Positions 8,329 to 17,927 of a stretch of 42,552 nucleotides of DNA are shown here, in pieces. The stretch is from Clostridiales bacterium. Its GTDB lineage: Bacteria; Bacillota_A; Clostridia; Oscillospirales; Oscillospiraceae. The DNA lies in the NCBI GenBank assembly GCA_014799485.1, contig JAAVHY010000008.1, forward strand, positions 1 to 42,552. The letters run 5' to 3'. The translations under genes were made by a program, and so were the position numbers. The notes beneath the pieces are model-generated. The model searched no databases. It worked only from the letters and a program-made list of their open reading frames with translations, and was not told the origin of the DNA. The first letter of the stretch is position 1. Every line of letters begins with the position of its first letter.

Positions 8329-11300
8329 ATGACGGCTGGTATGCCGACCTTTCAACAGACCTTTGCCAACTGCCCCTTCCCAGAAGGGGTTTTGGCTGTT
8401 TTGGGGAGCTATCCCGTCCGGGTGCGGGTGCTCCGTACCCAGCGGGCCATGGAGGTGACGGCCAGCGGGGCGGCGGTGCCCGAGGAAACCCTGATCCAAG
8501 CGGCAGAAACGCTGAAAAGTGCCTTTGGGCTCAGCGCGGCCACGGTGGTAGTGGACATTCCCCAGGCCGCCACGCCGGAAAAGCCAGTGCCCGCCGGGGA
8601 GATGGGGGAGCCGACGCCCCAAAAACCTTTGCCTGAGAAAGAGTCCGCGCTCCCGTCAAAGCCGGAAACGCCCTCCGGTCAGCCCCAGTCCCCGGAGGCA
8701 AAAAAGGAGCCTCCCCAAGATCTGGAGGCCCAGATGGCGGCTATGCGCCGTGAAGTGATGCGTGCGGCGGATGCCCCTGCTTCAAAAGGCGGGAAAAAGC
8801 GGGTGAAGCAGATCTACGGCAAGATTAGCGGCAAAAAGAAACCTGTCCCCATGGGGGAGCTGGCGCTGGATATGGGCAGCGTGCTGGTGGAGGGTGAAGT
8901 ATTCAACATCGAGCACCGGGAGCTCGCCCGCAGAAAAGCGTGGGTGGTGTGTTTTGACATCACCGACCTGACAAGCTCCATCCGGGTCACCCGGTTCATG
9001 GAGGGGGAGGAGGCCAAACCCATCATCGCCCAGGTGAAAAAGGGACAGCGACTTCAAGTCCAGGGGCGACTGACCTTGGGGCGGTTCGACAACAGCGATT
9101 TGGTGCTGGAACCTTATGGCATCAACGAGGTGCCCACGCCGGAGGGACGGAAAGACACCGCTTCGGAAAAGCGGGTGGAGCTCCATCTGCATACCAAGAT
9201 GTCCATGATGGACGCGCTGTGCGACACCAAGGAGGTGGTAAAGCGGGCCATTGAGTGGGGGCATCCGGCCATTGCCATCACCGACCACGGGGTGGTGCAG
9301 TCCTTCCCGGACGCTTACAATGCCTCCGGCCGGGGGGAGAAAATCAAGATCCTGTATGGCGTGGAGGCGTACTATCAGAACGATGTGGATGAACAGGCGG
9401 CGGTCCACGGGCCGGGGGATATGCCCCTGGACGGGGAGTTTGTAGCCTTTGACCTGGAAACCACCGGCCTGGACGCCCGCACCGACGCAATTATCGAAAT
9501 CGGCGCGGTACGTGTCCGGGACGGGGAGGTGGTGGACAAATTCGCCTCCTTTGCCCAGCCGGGGCATCCGCTCAGCGCAAAGACCGTGTCCCTCACCGGG
9601 ATCACCGACGAACTGCTCAAGGGCGCGCCCGCCCCGGAGGAGGCGGTGGACGCGTTCCTGGACTGGGCGGGGGACACGCCCCTTTGCGCCCACAACGCCG
9701 CCTTTGATACGGGATTTATCCGGGAGTACTGCGCCCGTTCGGGCCGCCGGTTTGACCCGCTGTACTTCGATACCATGGTCCTGGCCCAATACCTGTGTCC
9801 CAAGCTGCCCAACCACAAGCTGGACACGGTGGCAAACGCCTTGGGCCTGCCTCCCTTCCAGCACCACCGCGCCTATGACGACGCGGAAACCTGCGGGCTG
9901 ATTCTGGCGGCGCTGATCCCAATGCTGAAGGAACGGGGAGTGGAGCGGGCCGCCGCCGTCAACGCGGCCTTCGTGGGGCAGAGGCGGGGAGGACGGGGAC
10001 GGCGCTCCGCCTATCACCTGATCCTGCTGGCGAAAAACCAGACTGGTTTGCGCAACCTCTATAAACTGGTTTCCAAGTCCCATTTGGAGCATTTCAACCG
10101 CTACCCCATCATGCCAAAATCGTTGGTGGACGAGAACCGGGAGGGGTTAATCATCGGCTCCGCCTGTGAGGCGGGGGAGTTGTTCCGGGCTGTGGCGGCC
10201 GGGAAGGAGGACCGGGAGCTGGAGCGCATCGCTTCCTGGTACGACTATCTGGAGATCCAGCCCCTGTCCAACAATGGATATATGCTCCGCCCGGATAAGG
10301 AGGGCAGATGTATTGCCAGGGATTTGGAAGATTTGAGGAACTTCAACCGCCGGGTGGTCGCCCTGGGGGAGCGGTTGGGCAAGCCGGTGTGCGCCACCGG
10401 GGACGTCCATTTCATGGAGCCTGAGGATGAGGTGTACCGCCACATCCTGCTGGCGGCCAAGGAGTTCGAGGACGCGGACCAGCCAAACCCCCTTTACTTC
10501 CGAACCACCGACGAAATGCTGGAGGAGTTCTCCTATCTGGGCAGTGAAAAGGCCCATGAGGTGGTGGTGGACAACCCTAAACTGATTGCGTCCTGGTGTG
10601 ACAATGTGCGCCCCCTGCCCGATGGATTGTTTGCGCCCAAGCTGGAGAATTCCGACGGTGAGTTAAAGGATTTGGTATGGGGTAAAGCACATCGCCTTTA
10701 CGGAGATGAACCGCCCCAAATCGTGGTGGATCGCATCAACGCGGAGCTGGTGGATATCATCCGCTGCAAATATGACGTGATCTATATGTCCGCCCAGAAG
10801 CTGGTGCAGAACTCATTGGAGCACGGCTACCTGGTGGGCTCCCGGGGGTCGGTGGGGTCGTCCCTGGTGGCGTTCATGTCGGGTATCACCGAGGTGAACT
10901 CCCTGCCCGCCCATTACCGCTGTCCCAACTGCAAGCACTCTGATTTCGACTATGCCCAGGACCCCGCCCACCCCTACGGCTGCGGCGCGGATATGCCTGA
11001 CATGAAGTGCCCTGTCTGCGGAGCGGACTATGAGAAGGACGGCTTCAACATCCCCTTCGAGACGTTCCTGGGCTTCGGCGGTGACAAGGTGCCCGATATT
11101 GACCTGAATTTCTCCGGTGAGTACCAGTCCGAGGCCCACAAATATACCTTTGAGCTGTTTGGCCGGGAGCATGTGTTCCGGGCGGGCACCATCGGCACCG
11201 TGGCGGAGAAAACCGCCATCGGCTATGTCAAGAAGTATCTGGAACTGGTTGGGAGGACAGACGTGCCTTTCGCCGAGGTGCTGCGGCTGGCCAAGGGATG

Positions 11301-12555
11301 CGAGGGGGTCAAGCGCACCACCGGCCAGCACCCCGGCGGCATGGTGGTCATCCCTCAGGACAAGGAAATCTACGACTTTTGCCCCGCCCAGTACCCGGCA
11401 GACGACAAGGACTCGGACATCATTACCACCCATTTTGAATACCACTCCATGGAGTCTAACCTGCTGAAGCTGGATATGCTGGGCCACGACGACCCGTCCA
11501 TGATCCGGATGCTGGAGGATTTGACGGGGGTGAACGCCCAGAAGATCCCCCTGGACGATCCCAAGACCATGAGCCTGTTCACCACGTCAGAGCACTTGGG
11601 CTACACCGACGACCCGGTGCTGGGCCCCACGGGGGCGGTGGCCGTGCCGGAATTCAACACCAGCTTTACCCGAGGCGTGCTGGAGGAGACCCAGCCCACC
11701 CAATTTGACACGCTGCTGCGCATCTCCGGCTTTACCCACGGCACGGACGTGTGGCTGGGCAACGCCCGGGATCTCATCCTCAGTGGGACGGCGAATACCC
11801 AGGAGTGCGTGGGGTGCCGTGACGACATCATGATTTACCTGATTTCCAAGGGGATCGACGCCAAGGTGGCGTTCAAAATCATGGAGGCCGTGCGGAAGGG
11901 GAAAGTGAAGAAAGGCGGCTTCCAGGATGGCTGGGAAGAGACGTTGAAGGAGCACAACGTCCCCCAGTGGTACATCGAATCGCTGGCCAAGATCGCCTAC
12001 CTGTTCCCCAAGGCCCACGCGGTGGCCTACGTGATGATGGCCTTCCGCATCGCGTGGTTCAAGGTACATAGGCCGCTGGCGTTCTATGCCGCCTATTTCT
12101 CCATCCGGGCCAAGGCGTTCGACGAGAAGTATATGTGCCGGGGGATGGATGTGGTGAAGCACAAAATGGCGGAGATCAACGCCAAAAAGAACGCCAAGGA
12201 GAAAAAAGACCGCCCATCGGCGGTGGAAGAGGATATGCTCACCACGCTGGAGGTGTGCTACGAGTTCTACCTTCGGGGATTCAGCTTTGCCCGGATGGAC
12301 ATTTCCCGCTCCCACGCGATCAACTTTTTGGTGGACGAGGAAAAGGGGGCGCTGATCCCGCCCTTCACGTCGGTGGCCGGGCTTGGCGAGACGGTGGGTT
12401 GGGATATCATGGACAAGCGTCAGGGGAAGGACTTCCTGTCCATTGAGGAGTTTGCCCTGGCCTGCACCAAGGTGTCCTCCACTCATCTGGCCCAGCTCAA
12501 GGACGCTGGGGCCTTTGGCGATCTGCCGGACAGCAGCCAGTTCAGCTTGTTTTGA
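8329..12555 (+). CDS. polC: DNA polymerase III alpha subunit, PolC type
   Basis: Main replicative polymerase of low-GC Gram-positive bacteria, with built-in 3'-5' proofreading. It has 1408 residues (family about 1400-1460). In order: an N-terminal domain; a Pro/Glu-rich linker at about 78-130; an OB fold; a PHP domain starting VELHLHTKMSMMDAL at residue 284; an inserted DEDD exonuclease beginning FDLETTGLD near 373 and ending near 525; the rest of PHP; a Cys4 zinc motif (CPNCK ... CPVCGAD, about 865-905); and the catalytic palm with PDIDLNFSGEYQ near 922. AAAGGAG precedes the ATG. It is the last housekeeping gene before a DUF7660-type ORF. Confidence 0.98.
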   Translation: MTAGMPTFQQTFANCPFPEGVLAVLGSYPVRVRVLRTQRAMEVTASGAAVPEETLIQAAETLKSAFGLSAATVVVDIPQAATPEKPVPAGEMGEPTPQKPLPEKESALPSKPETPSGQPQSPEAKKEPPQDLEAQMAAMRREVMRAADAPASKGGKKRVKQIYGKISGKKKPVPMGELALDMGSVLVEGEVFNIEHRELARRKAWVVCFDITDLTSSIRVTRFMEGEEAKPIIAQVKKGQRLQVQGRLTLGRFDNSDLVLEPYGINEVPTPEGRKDTASEKRVELHLHTKMSMMDALCDTKEVVKRAIEWGHPAIAITDHGVVQSFPDAYNASGRGEKIKILYGVEAYYQNDVDEQAAVHGPGDMPLDGEFVAFDLETTGLDARTDAIIEIGAVRVRDGEVVDKFASFAQPGHPLSAKTVSLTGITDELLKGAPAPEEAVDAFLDWAGDTPLCAHNAAFDTGFIREYCARSGRRFDPLYFDTMVLAQYLCPKLPNHKLDTVANALGLPPFQHHRAYDDAETCGLILAALIPMLKERGVERAAAVNAAFVGQRRGGRGRRSAYHLILLAKNQTGLRNLYKLVSKSHLEHFNRYPIMPKSLVDENREGLIIGSACEAGELFRAVAAGKEDRELERIASWYDYLEIQPLSNNGYMLRPDKEGRCIARDLEDLRNFNRRVVALGERLGKPVCATGDVHFMEPEDEVYRHILLAAKEFEDADQPNPLYFRTTDEMLEEFSYLGSEKAHEVVVDNPKLIASWCDNVRPLPDGLFAPKLENSDGELKDLVWGKAHRLYGDEPPQIVVDRINAELVDIIRCKYDVIYMSAQKLVQNSLEHGYLVGSRGSVGSSLVAFMSGITEVNSLPAHYRCPNCKHSDFDYAQDPAHPYGCGADMPDMKCPVCGADYEKDGFNIPFETFLGFGGDKVPDIDLNFSGEYQSEAHKYTFELFGREHVFRAGTIGTVAEKTAIGYVKKYLELVGRTDVPFAEVLRLAKGCEGVKRTTGQHPGGMVVIPQDKEIYDFCPAQYPADDKDSDIITTHFEYHSMESNLLKLDMLGHDDPSMIRMLEDLTGVNAQKIPLDDPKTMSLFTTSEHLGYTDDPVLGPTGAVAVPEFNTSFTRGVLEETQPTQFDTLLRISGFTHGTDVWLGNARDLILSGTANTQECVGCRDDIMIYLISKGIDAKVAFKIMEAVRKGKVKKGGFQDGWEETLKEHNVPQWYIESLAKIAYLFPKAHAVAYVMMAFRIAWFKVHRPLAFYAAYFSIRAKAFDEKYMCRGMDVVKHKMAEINAKKNAKEKKDRPSAVEEDMLTTLEVCYEFYLRGFSFARMDISRSHAINFLVDEEKGALIPPFTSVAGLGETVGWDIMDKRQGKDFLSIEEFALACTKVSSTHLAQLKDAGAFGDLPDSSQFSLF

Positions 12556-12574
12556 GGGGAGACAATTCGGAATA

Positions 12575-12826
12575 ATGGACAATGTGATAGAACAAATTGA
12601 GGGAATTGTGGACAGGAAAGACCTTTGCCGCTTTTTGGAGGGGTTGGCCGCTGATTTCCGAAAGAATCCGGGAGAGTGGGAGACCAGGACGATTGATGAG
12701 TTTTTAGAGGCCATGGCATCCTGGATCGAGGACTATTCTTCCGCGCCTAACAACGATATTGAGTGGGATAGAGCCAGTTACTCGACATTCGCAAAAATCT
12801 TATATATGGGAAAGCTGTACGAATGA
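12575..12826 (+). CDS. DUF7660-type small protein, function unknown
   Basis: An 83-residue acidic protein. The arrangement FLEGLAADFRKNPGEWE, then TIDEFLEAMASWIED and a C-terminal TFAKILYMGKLYE resembles the DUF7660 family as I remember it (leucine-rich helix, N-P-x-x-W-E, F-L-E-A-M-x-x-W, and a final A-K-x-Y-E). No function is established. The start ATG lies 20 bases after the polC stop; the only ribosome site is GGGGAGA about 12 bases upstream, so translation may be weak or coupled to polC. No terminator separates it from the his promoter. Family assignment rests on motif memory only. Confidence 0.72.
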   Translation: MDNVIEQIEGIVDRKDLCRFLEGLAADFRKNPGEWETRTIDEFLEAMASWIEDYSSAPNNDIEWDRASYSTFAKILYMGKLYE

Positions 12827-12847
12827 CCGAATTAAAATGGGCCAGGG

Positions 12848-12876
12848 TTGACACAGCGGTTTGGATGTGGTATGAT
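12848..12876 (+). promoter_or_regulatory. Sigma-A promoter of the his operon
   Basis: A perfect TTGACA (12848-12853), a 17-base spacer and TATGAT (12871-12876) with TGG directly before the -10. The start site would be near 12883, giving a leader of only about 34 bases, too short for a T-box or peptide attenuator. This rules out the TTG at 12848 as a gene start. Confidence 0.88.
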
Positions 12877-12884
12877 TTATCACA

Positions 12885-12896
12885 TTAGCGAGCTAA
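12885..12896 (+). promoter_or_regulatory. Candidate operator at the his start site
   Basis: Inverted repeat TTAGC-GA-GCTAA at about positions +3 to +14 of the predicted his transcript. Its position over the start of transcription suits a repressor. A TrpR-like YerC/HisR-type regulator is one candidate, but this is inference from position and symmetry. Confidence 0.45.
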
Positions 12897-12916
12897 AGAA
12901 TCCGGAGGCTATTCCA

Positions 12917-14083
12917 ATGAACATCCACATCAACACCCCCGAGGGCACCCGGGACCGCCTGTTTTCCGAGTGCCTGGAACGCCGCCAGGTGCAAAGCGCC
13001 CTGGTAGAGCTATTCCGCCGCCGGGGCTACACCGAGGTCATCACCCCCGAGGTGGAGTTTTACGATTTGTTCGTCCAGTCCGGCAACCCCATCCCCCAGG
13101 AGTCCATGCTGAAGATCATCGACCGCTCGGGGAAGATTATGGTCATGCGGCCCGACTGCACCGCCCCCATTGCCCGGGTGGCGGCCACCAAGCTGAAAGG
13201 GCTGGCCCTGCCCCAGCGGCTGTACTATGACCAAACCGTGTTCCGCTCCGGCCAGGCCCACCAGGGCGGCAGCAGCGAGATCGCCCAGTGCGGCGTGGAG
13301 ATGATCGGCGCGGTGGGGGAGAAGGCTGACCTGGAGATGGTGGCCCTGGCAGTGGATGCCCTGCGCGCCTGCGGCCTGCGGCAGTTCCACATCGAGCTGG
13401 GCCACGCCGGGTTCTATCGGGCGCTGGCCGGACGGATGAAGATGCCGGGAGATGAGCTGGAACGGCTGCGCATCGCCATTGAGGGGAAAAATTTTGCCCT
13501 GCTCAACGATCTGTTGGAGTCTTACCGGGGCGAGGACGCCTATGCCGCCCTGCGCCGCCTGCCCTACCTATTTGGCGGGGTGGAGGTGCTGGACGAGGCG
13601 GAAACGCTGGCCGGTCCGTGCGAGAGCATAGACCATCTGCGGCGGCTGCAGGTCGAGCTGTCCGCCGCCGGATACGGGGACTGCGTCCGTTTCGACCTGG
13701 GGCTGGTACATCAATTGGACTATTACACCGGCATGGTGTTCCGGGGCTACGCCGAGGGCGCGGGCGCCCCGGTGCTGTCCGGGGGCCGGTATGACGGCCT
13801 GATGGAGCAGTTCGGCCGGAGGGCGGAAGCCACCGGCTTTGCGGTGGATGTGGACGCGGTGGGGGCATGCCTGACCGTGGAGACGCCCAAGCTGGAAACT
13901 GTCATCCACTATGGCTCCGGCCTGTTGTCCCAGGCTCTGGCGGTGGTGGACAGCCGCCCGGCCGGGAGCTGTGAGCTGTCCCCCTGCCGTACACTGGACA
14001 GCACCATGAACCTGGCACGGGAAAAGGGCGCGGCCCGTGTGCTGGTCCTGGACGGCGAGGGAGAGAGGTGGCTGGCGGTATGA
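12917..14083 (+). CDS. hisZ: ATP phosphoribosyltransferase regulatory subunit
   Basis: HisZ is a paralogue of histidyl-tRNA synthetase that has lost aminoacylation and forms a complex with the short HisG to give histidine-controlled ATP phosphoribosyltransferase, the first step of histidine synthesis. It has 388 residues. The class II synthetase core is visible: NTPEGTRDRL (residues 5-14), the motif-2-like region TAPIARVAATK with YYDQTVFRSGQAHQGGSSE, and the motif-3 region APVLSGGRYDGL near 282. The start ATG follows CCGGAGG at 12902-12908. It overlaps hisG by ATGA. Confidence 0.95.
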   Translation: MNIHINTPEGTRDRLFSECLERRQVQSALVELFRRRGYTEVITPEVEFYDLFVQSGNPIPQESMLKIIDRSGKIMVMRPDCTAPIARVAATKLKGLALPQRLYYDQTVFRSGQAHQGGSSEIAQCGVEMIGAVGEKADLEMVALAVDALRACGLRQFHIELGHAGFYRALAGRMKMPGDELERLRIAIEGKNFALLNDLLESYRGEDAYAALRRLPYLFGGVEVLDEAETLAGPCESIDHLRRLQVELSAAGYGDCVRFDLGLVHQLDYYTGMVFRGYAEGAGAPVLSGGRYDGLMEQFGRRAEATGFAVDVDAVGACLTVETPKLETVIHYGSGLLSQALAVVDSRPAGSCELSPCRTLDSTMNLAREKGAARVLVLDGEGERWLAV

Positions 14084-14721
14084 GCGAACGGCTGAGAATC
14101 GCCCTGACGAAAGGACGTTTGCAGGACAAATCGGTGGAGCTGTTCGAGGCCATGGGGCTGGACTGCTCTCCGGTGCGTGATCCGGGCCGGCGGCTGATCC
14201 ATGCCCTGCCCAATTATCCGCTGGACGCGGTGCTGGCCAAGGCCCCGGACGTGATTACTTATGTGGAGCACGGCGTATGTGACCTGGGCGTGGTGGGCAA
14301 GGACACCATTCTGGAAAAGGGCGGGGCCTTTTACGAGGTGCTGGATCTGGGGTTTGGACGCTGCCGGTTCGCCCTGGCGGTGAAAAAGGGCAGCGATTTT
14401 TACGGCACCTATAAGACCCGTCGCATCGCGTCCAAGTATCCCAATGTCACCCGGGCCTTTTTTGAGGGCAAGGGGATGGATGTGGACATCATCAAAATCG
14501 AGGGCAGCGTGGAGCTGGCCCCCATTCTGGATCTGGCGGACGGTATTGTGGACATCGTGGAGACTGGTGCTACTTTAAAGGAAAACGGTTTGGAACCCAT
14601 TGAGGATGTGGCGCAGGTGTCGGCGCGGCTGATCGTCAACACTGCGTCCATGAAGCTGTATCGAAGCGAAATCACGGACTTTTTGTCCCGAGTGGAGCAG
14701 GGATTGGGGGAAAAGGTATGA
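14080..14721 (+). CDS. hisG: ATP phosphoribosyltransferase, short form catalytic subunit
   Basis: Joins ATP and PRPP to phosphoribosyl-ATP. At 213 residues it is the short form that lacks the C-terminal histidine-binding domain and so needs HisZ, which is encoded immediately upstream. RIALTKGRLQDKSVELFEAMG opens the protein. GVCDLGVVGKDTILE near residue 65 and the PRPP loop DGIVDIVETGATLKENGL near residue 155 fit the family. The ATG overlaps the hisZ stop, and its own stop overlaps the hisD ATG, so three genes are translationally coupled. Confidence 0.97.
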   Translation: MSERLRIALTKGRLQDKSVELFEAMGLDCSPVRDPGRRLIHALPNYPLDAVLAKAPDVITYVEHGVCDLGVVGKDTILEKGGAFYEVLDLGFGRCRFALAVKKGSDFYGTYKTRRIASKYPNVTRAFFEGKGMDVDIIKIEGSVELAPILDLADGIVDIVETGATLKENGLEPIEDVAQVSARLIVNTASMKLYRSEITDFLSRVEQGLGEKV

Positions 14722-15992
14722 TAACCATCGTCAAATCGGACGGCTCCGCCGAGCGCCGCCAGTTGGACGCCATGCGGGCCCGGGCCGCGGAGAAAAACGC
14801 GGATATTGAGCTGGCCGTCAAAGCGATTATGGAGAACGTGCGGCAGGAAGGCCTGCCGGCGGTGGAGTGCTATTCCCGTCAGTTTGACCATAAAGTCCCC
14901 TATGAACTGCCCCAACAGCGGCTGGAAGAGGCGTATGCAGCCTGTCCGTCAGAGCTGATCGAGGCTTTGGAGCACGCCGCCCGAAACATCCGGGACTACA
15001 ATGAGAAGCTGTTGACCAAGACCGAGGAGTGGACCTCTCCCGATGGGGGCCGGGTGGGCCGGATCGTCCGGGGGCTGGGCCGCGTGGGCATCTATGTCCC
15101 CGGCGGCACCGCCGCCTACCCCAGTTCTGTGCTGATGAACGCCGTCCCCGCCAAGGTGGCCGGGGTGGGGGAGATCGTTATGATCACGCCGCCCACGGAA
15201 AACCTGAGCGATGCGGTGTTGGCGGCGGCGAAGATCGCCGGCGTGGACCGGGTGATTGCCGTGGGCGGGGCCCAGGCGGTGGCCGCTGTAACCTATGGCG
15301 CGGGCTTCATCCCCAGGGTAGACAAGCTGGTGGGGCCGGGGAACGCCTATGTGGCGGCGGCGAAGCGGCTGGCCTATGGGCAATTGGATATCGACATGGT
15401 GGCGGGGCCGTCCGAGGTTCTGGTCATCGCGGACAACACCGCCAATCCCAAATACGTGGCCGCCGACCTGCTCAGCCAGGCGGAGCACGACAAGCTGGCC
15501 TCCGCCGTCCTGCTCACCGATTCCATGGGGCTGGCCCAGGCGGTGGATGCCGAGATCGTCCGGCAGACCGGCTATCTCAGCCGCAGTGAGATCATGGAGA
15601 CGTCCCTGCGGGATTTCGGCTGCGCCATCGTGTGCGGCAGCCTGGAACAGTGTGTGGAATTGGCCAACGAAATCGCGCCGGAGCACTTGGAAATCGTCAC
15701 CAAAGCCCCCCGGGAGCTGCTGCCCCAGGTGAAAAACGCGGGGGCGGTGTTCCTGGGCGCGTACACGCCGGAGCCGCTGGGGGATTACCTGGCAGGGCCG
15801 GACCATGTGCTGCCCACCAGCGGCACCGCCCGGTTCTTCTCGCCCCTCAGCGTGGACAGCTTTTTGAAAACCATGAGCGTGCTGGAGTTCGACAGGGCGG
15901 CTTTAGAGCCCATTTCCGGGGAAATCATCGCATTGGCGGAGACGGAAAAGCTTACCGCCCATGCCAATTCCATCCGGGTACGGTTTGAGTAA
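14718..15992 (+). CDS. hisD: Histidinol dehydrogenase
   Basis: Zinc- and NAD-dependent oxidation of histidinol to histidine, the last two steps of the pathway. It has 424 residues. Motifs: [20 protein letters not shown] near residue 122, [16 protein letters not shown] near 207, [14 protein letters not shown] near 225, the zinc-site block [12 protein letters not shown] near 250, the catalytic APEHLE near 317, and [15 protein letters not shown] near 360. The start is the ATG overlapping hisG. The frame is intact throughout. Confidence 0.98.
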   Translation: MITIVKSDGSAERRQLDAMRARAAEKNADIELAVKAIMENVRQEGLPAVECYSRQFDHKVPYELPQQRLEEAYAACPSELIEALEHAARNIRDYNEKLLTKTEEWTSPDGGRVGRIVRGLGRVGIYVPGGTAAYPSSVLMNAVPAKVAGVGEIVMITPPTENLSDAVLAAAKIAGVDRVIAVGGAQAVAAVTYGAGFIPRVDKLVGPGNAYVAAAKRLAYGQLDIDMVAGPSEVLVIADNTANPKYVAADLLSQAEHDKLASAVLLTDSMGLAQAVDAEIVRQTGYLSRSEIMETSLRDFGCAIVCGSLEQCVELANEIAPEHLEIVTKAPRELLPQVKNAGAVFLGAYTPEPLGDYLAGPDHVLPTSGTARFFSPLSVDSFLKTMSVLEFDRAALEPISGEIIALAETEKLTAHANSIRVRFE

Positions 15993-16005
15993 GGGGGACA
16001 GCGTC

Positions 16006-16581
16006 ATGCGGCAAGCCACAATTCAGCGTACTACCAAGGAGACGGATATCAGCCTCACCTTGTGTCTGGATGGGGGAGAGGTGAACGTTTCCACTGGGAT
16101 CGGTTTCTTCGACCATATGCTCACTGCCCTGGCTTTTTACGCCGGGTTTGGGCTGGAACTGTCCGCATTGGGCGACCTCCATGTGGACGGTCACCACACG
16201 GTGGAGGATGTGGGCATCGTGCTGGGCCAGGCGTTCAAAGAAGCGCTGGGGGATAAGAAGGGCATCCGCCGTTATGGCGCCGCATTTGTCCCTATGGACG
16301 AAGCGCTCTGCCGCACGGTGCTGGACTGCTCCAACCGGCCCTATTTGGTATTTGACGCGGCCATGCCCCAGCCCATGATCGGCGGCTATGACAGCTGCCT
16401 TACTGTGGAATTCATGCGGGCGTTTGCGGTGAACGGTGGAATTACTTTACACCAAAAGTGTGAGTATGGAAACAATGCCCACCACATTACCGAGGCGCTG
16501 TTCAAGTCCCTGGGGCTGGCGCTGAAGGAGGCTGTTCGGATCGAGGGGGAGGGCGTTGCCTCCACCAAAGGAGCGTTGTGA
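16006..16581 (+). CDS. hisB: Imidazoleglycerol-phosphate dehydratase
   Basis: Manganese-dependent dehydration of imidazole glycerol phosphate to imidazole acetol phosphate. It has 191 residues and is the single-function form; the phosphatase domain of the enterobacterial HisB is absent. Metal-binding blocks are FFDHMLTALAFYAG near residue 36, DGHHTVEDVGIVLGQ near 62 and HHITEALFKSLGLAL near 160. The ATG at 16006 follows AAGGGGG (15991-15997). The stop overlaps the start region of hisH. Confidence 0.97.
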   Translation: MRQATIQRTTKETDISLTLCLDGGEVNVSTGIGFFDHMLTALAFYAGFGLELSALGDLHVDGHHTVEDVGIVLGQAFKEALGDKKGIRRYGAAFVPMDEALCRTVLDCSNRPYLVFDAAMPQPMIGGYDSCLTVEFMRAFAVNGGITLHQKCEYGNNAHHITEALFKSLGLALKEAVRIEGEGVASTKGAL

Positions 16582-17189
16582 TGAAGTACACCGCGATCGT
16601 GGACTACGGCGTAGGCAATCTGAAAAGCGTGGCCAACGCCATGTCGCATATTGGCCGGGAGACCCTGGTCACAAGCGACCCAATGGAGCTGGAGCGGGCG
16701 GATTCTATCATCCTTCCCGGTGTAGGCGCCTTCCCAGACGCGGCGGACAAGCTGCGCAATCTTGGGTTGGACAAGGTGCTGCGGGTACAGAGCGCGAAAA
16801 AGCCCATTCTGGGCATCTGCCTGGGGATGCAGCTGCTCTTTGACGGCAGTGACGAGGTGCGCCCCTGCCAGGGGCTGGGCCTTGTGGGAGGCCGGGTGGA
16901 ACGAATCCAGACCGACCGCAAGCTGCCCCACATTGGCTGGAACAGCCTGACGTTTCACAATGACAGCCCCCTGTTCAGGGGCCTGGACGACGGGACGTAT
17001 GTATACTTCGTCCACAGCTTCTGCGGGCTGGCCCAGCGAGAGGCCGATGTGATTGCCCGGACTGAATATGGCGCCAGTGTGGTGGCCGCCGTGGGCCGGG
17101 GAAACGTGTACGGCTGCCAGTTCCATCCAGAGAAGAGCGGCGAGGCCGGCCTGCAAATTTTGAAGAATTTTGGAGAATTGACGGGATGA
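16581..17189 (+). CDS. hisH: Imidazole glycerol phosphate synthase, glutaminase subunit
   Basis: Class I glutamine amidotransferase that feeds ammonia to HisF. It has 202 residues. The nucleophile Cys sits in LGICLGMQLLF near residue 80, and the His-Glu pair is in QFHPEKSG near residue 182. VDYGVGNLKSV is the N-terminal signature. The ATG at 16581 was chosen over the GTG at 16578 because AAAGGAG (16567-16573) is then spaced 7 bases away. The stop overlaps the hisA ATG. Confidence 0.97.
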   Translation: MKYTAIVDYGVGNLKSVANAMSHIGRETLVTSDPMELERADSIILPGVGAFPDAADKLRNLGLDKVLRVQSAKKPILGICLGMQLLFDGSDEVRPCQGLGLVGGRVERIQTDRKLPHIGWNSLTFHNDSPLFRGLDDGTYVYFVHSFCGLAQREADVIARTEYGASVVAAVGRGNVYGCQFHPEKSGEAGLQILKNFGELTG

Positions 17190-17908
17190 TTTTATTACCG
17201 GCGATTGACATGAAGGACGGACGGTGCGTCCGCCTGAAAAAAGGGGAGTTCTCCACCGTCAGCCAGGTGGCGGACAACGCGATGGAAACTGCCAAAGCCT
17301 TTGCTGCCGCCGGGGCGAAGTGGATCCATATGGTGGATCTTGACGGCGCGCGGGGCGGTGCGCGGCAGAATTTCCCCATCATTTCCGAAGTGATTCGGCA
17401 GTCCGGCCTGTTGGTAGAGCTGGGCGGCGGCATCAAGACCTGTGAAGATGTGGACGCGGTGGCCGAAGCGGGTGTGGCCCGAATGGTGATTGGCTCTGCC
17501 GCCGTGACAAATCCCCAGGTGGTGGACTACGCCGTGGAGCAGTACGGCGACCGGGTGGCGGTGGGCATCGACTGCCTGGATGGCCGGGTGCGCACCGCGG
17601 GCTGGGAGCGGGATTCCGGGCTGAGCGGCCTGGATTTGGCGAGAAGGATGGAGGAAAAAGGGGTCAAAACCCTCATCTACACCGATATCGCCACCGATGG
17701 GATGCTGTCCGGCCCCAGTTTTGACCAGCTTGCCGCTCTGCAAAAAGCGGTAAGATGTAATATTGTGGCCTCCGGCGGCGTGACCACCATCGACGATGTA
17801 AAGCGTCTGCGGGATATGGGGCTGTACGGGGCCATCATCGGCAAGGCGTATTACGCGGGAACACTGGATCTGGCGGAAGCCATCCGGGAGGCGGGGCCGC
17901 AGCAATGA
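17186..17908 (+). CDS. hisA: ProFAR isomerase
   Basis: Amadori isomerase of the histidine pathway converting ProFAR to PRFAR on a TIM barrel. It has 240 residues. The N-terminal catalytic Asp is in [18 protein letters not shown], and the second Asp in [15 protein letters not shown] near residue 127. Phosphate-binding loops are LGGGIKT near 80 and [11 protein letters not shown] near 192. It overlaps hisH by ATGA and is followed by hisF after 19 bases. Confidence 0.97.
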   Translation: MILLPAIDMKDGRCVRLKKGEFSTVSQVADNAMETAKAFAAAGAKWIHMVDLDGARGGARQNFPIISEVIRQSGLLVELGGGIKTCEDVDAVAEAGVARMVIGSAAVTNPQVVDYAVEQYGDRVAVGIDCLDGRVRTAGWERDSGLSGLDLARRMEEKGVKTLIYTDIATDGMLSGPSFDQLAALQKAVRCNIVASGGVTTIDDVKRLRDMGLYGAIIGKAYYAGTLDLAEAIREAGPQQ

Positions 17909-17927
17909 AAATCTGGGAGGGGCTTTC

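Noticed and set aside
8782..12714. Several minus-strand frames of 200-436 codons opposite polC
   Set aside because: Antisense shadows of a single intact polC gene; compositions are typical of reverse-complement coding.
12848..12916. TTG at 12848 as an upstream start for hisZ
   Set aside because: The TTG is the first half of the -35 box, and the real ribosome site CCGGAGG lies before the ATG at 12917.
12877..12916. T-box or leader peptide controlling the his operon
   Set aside because: The leader is only about 34 bases and contains no His codon run or T-box structure.
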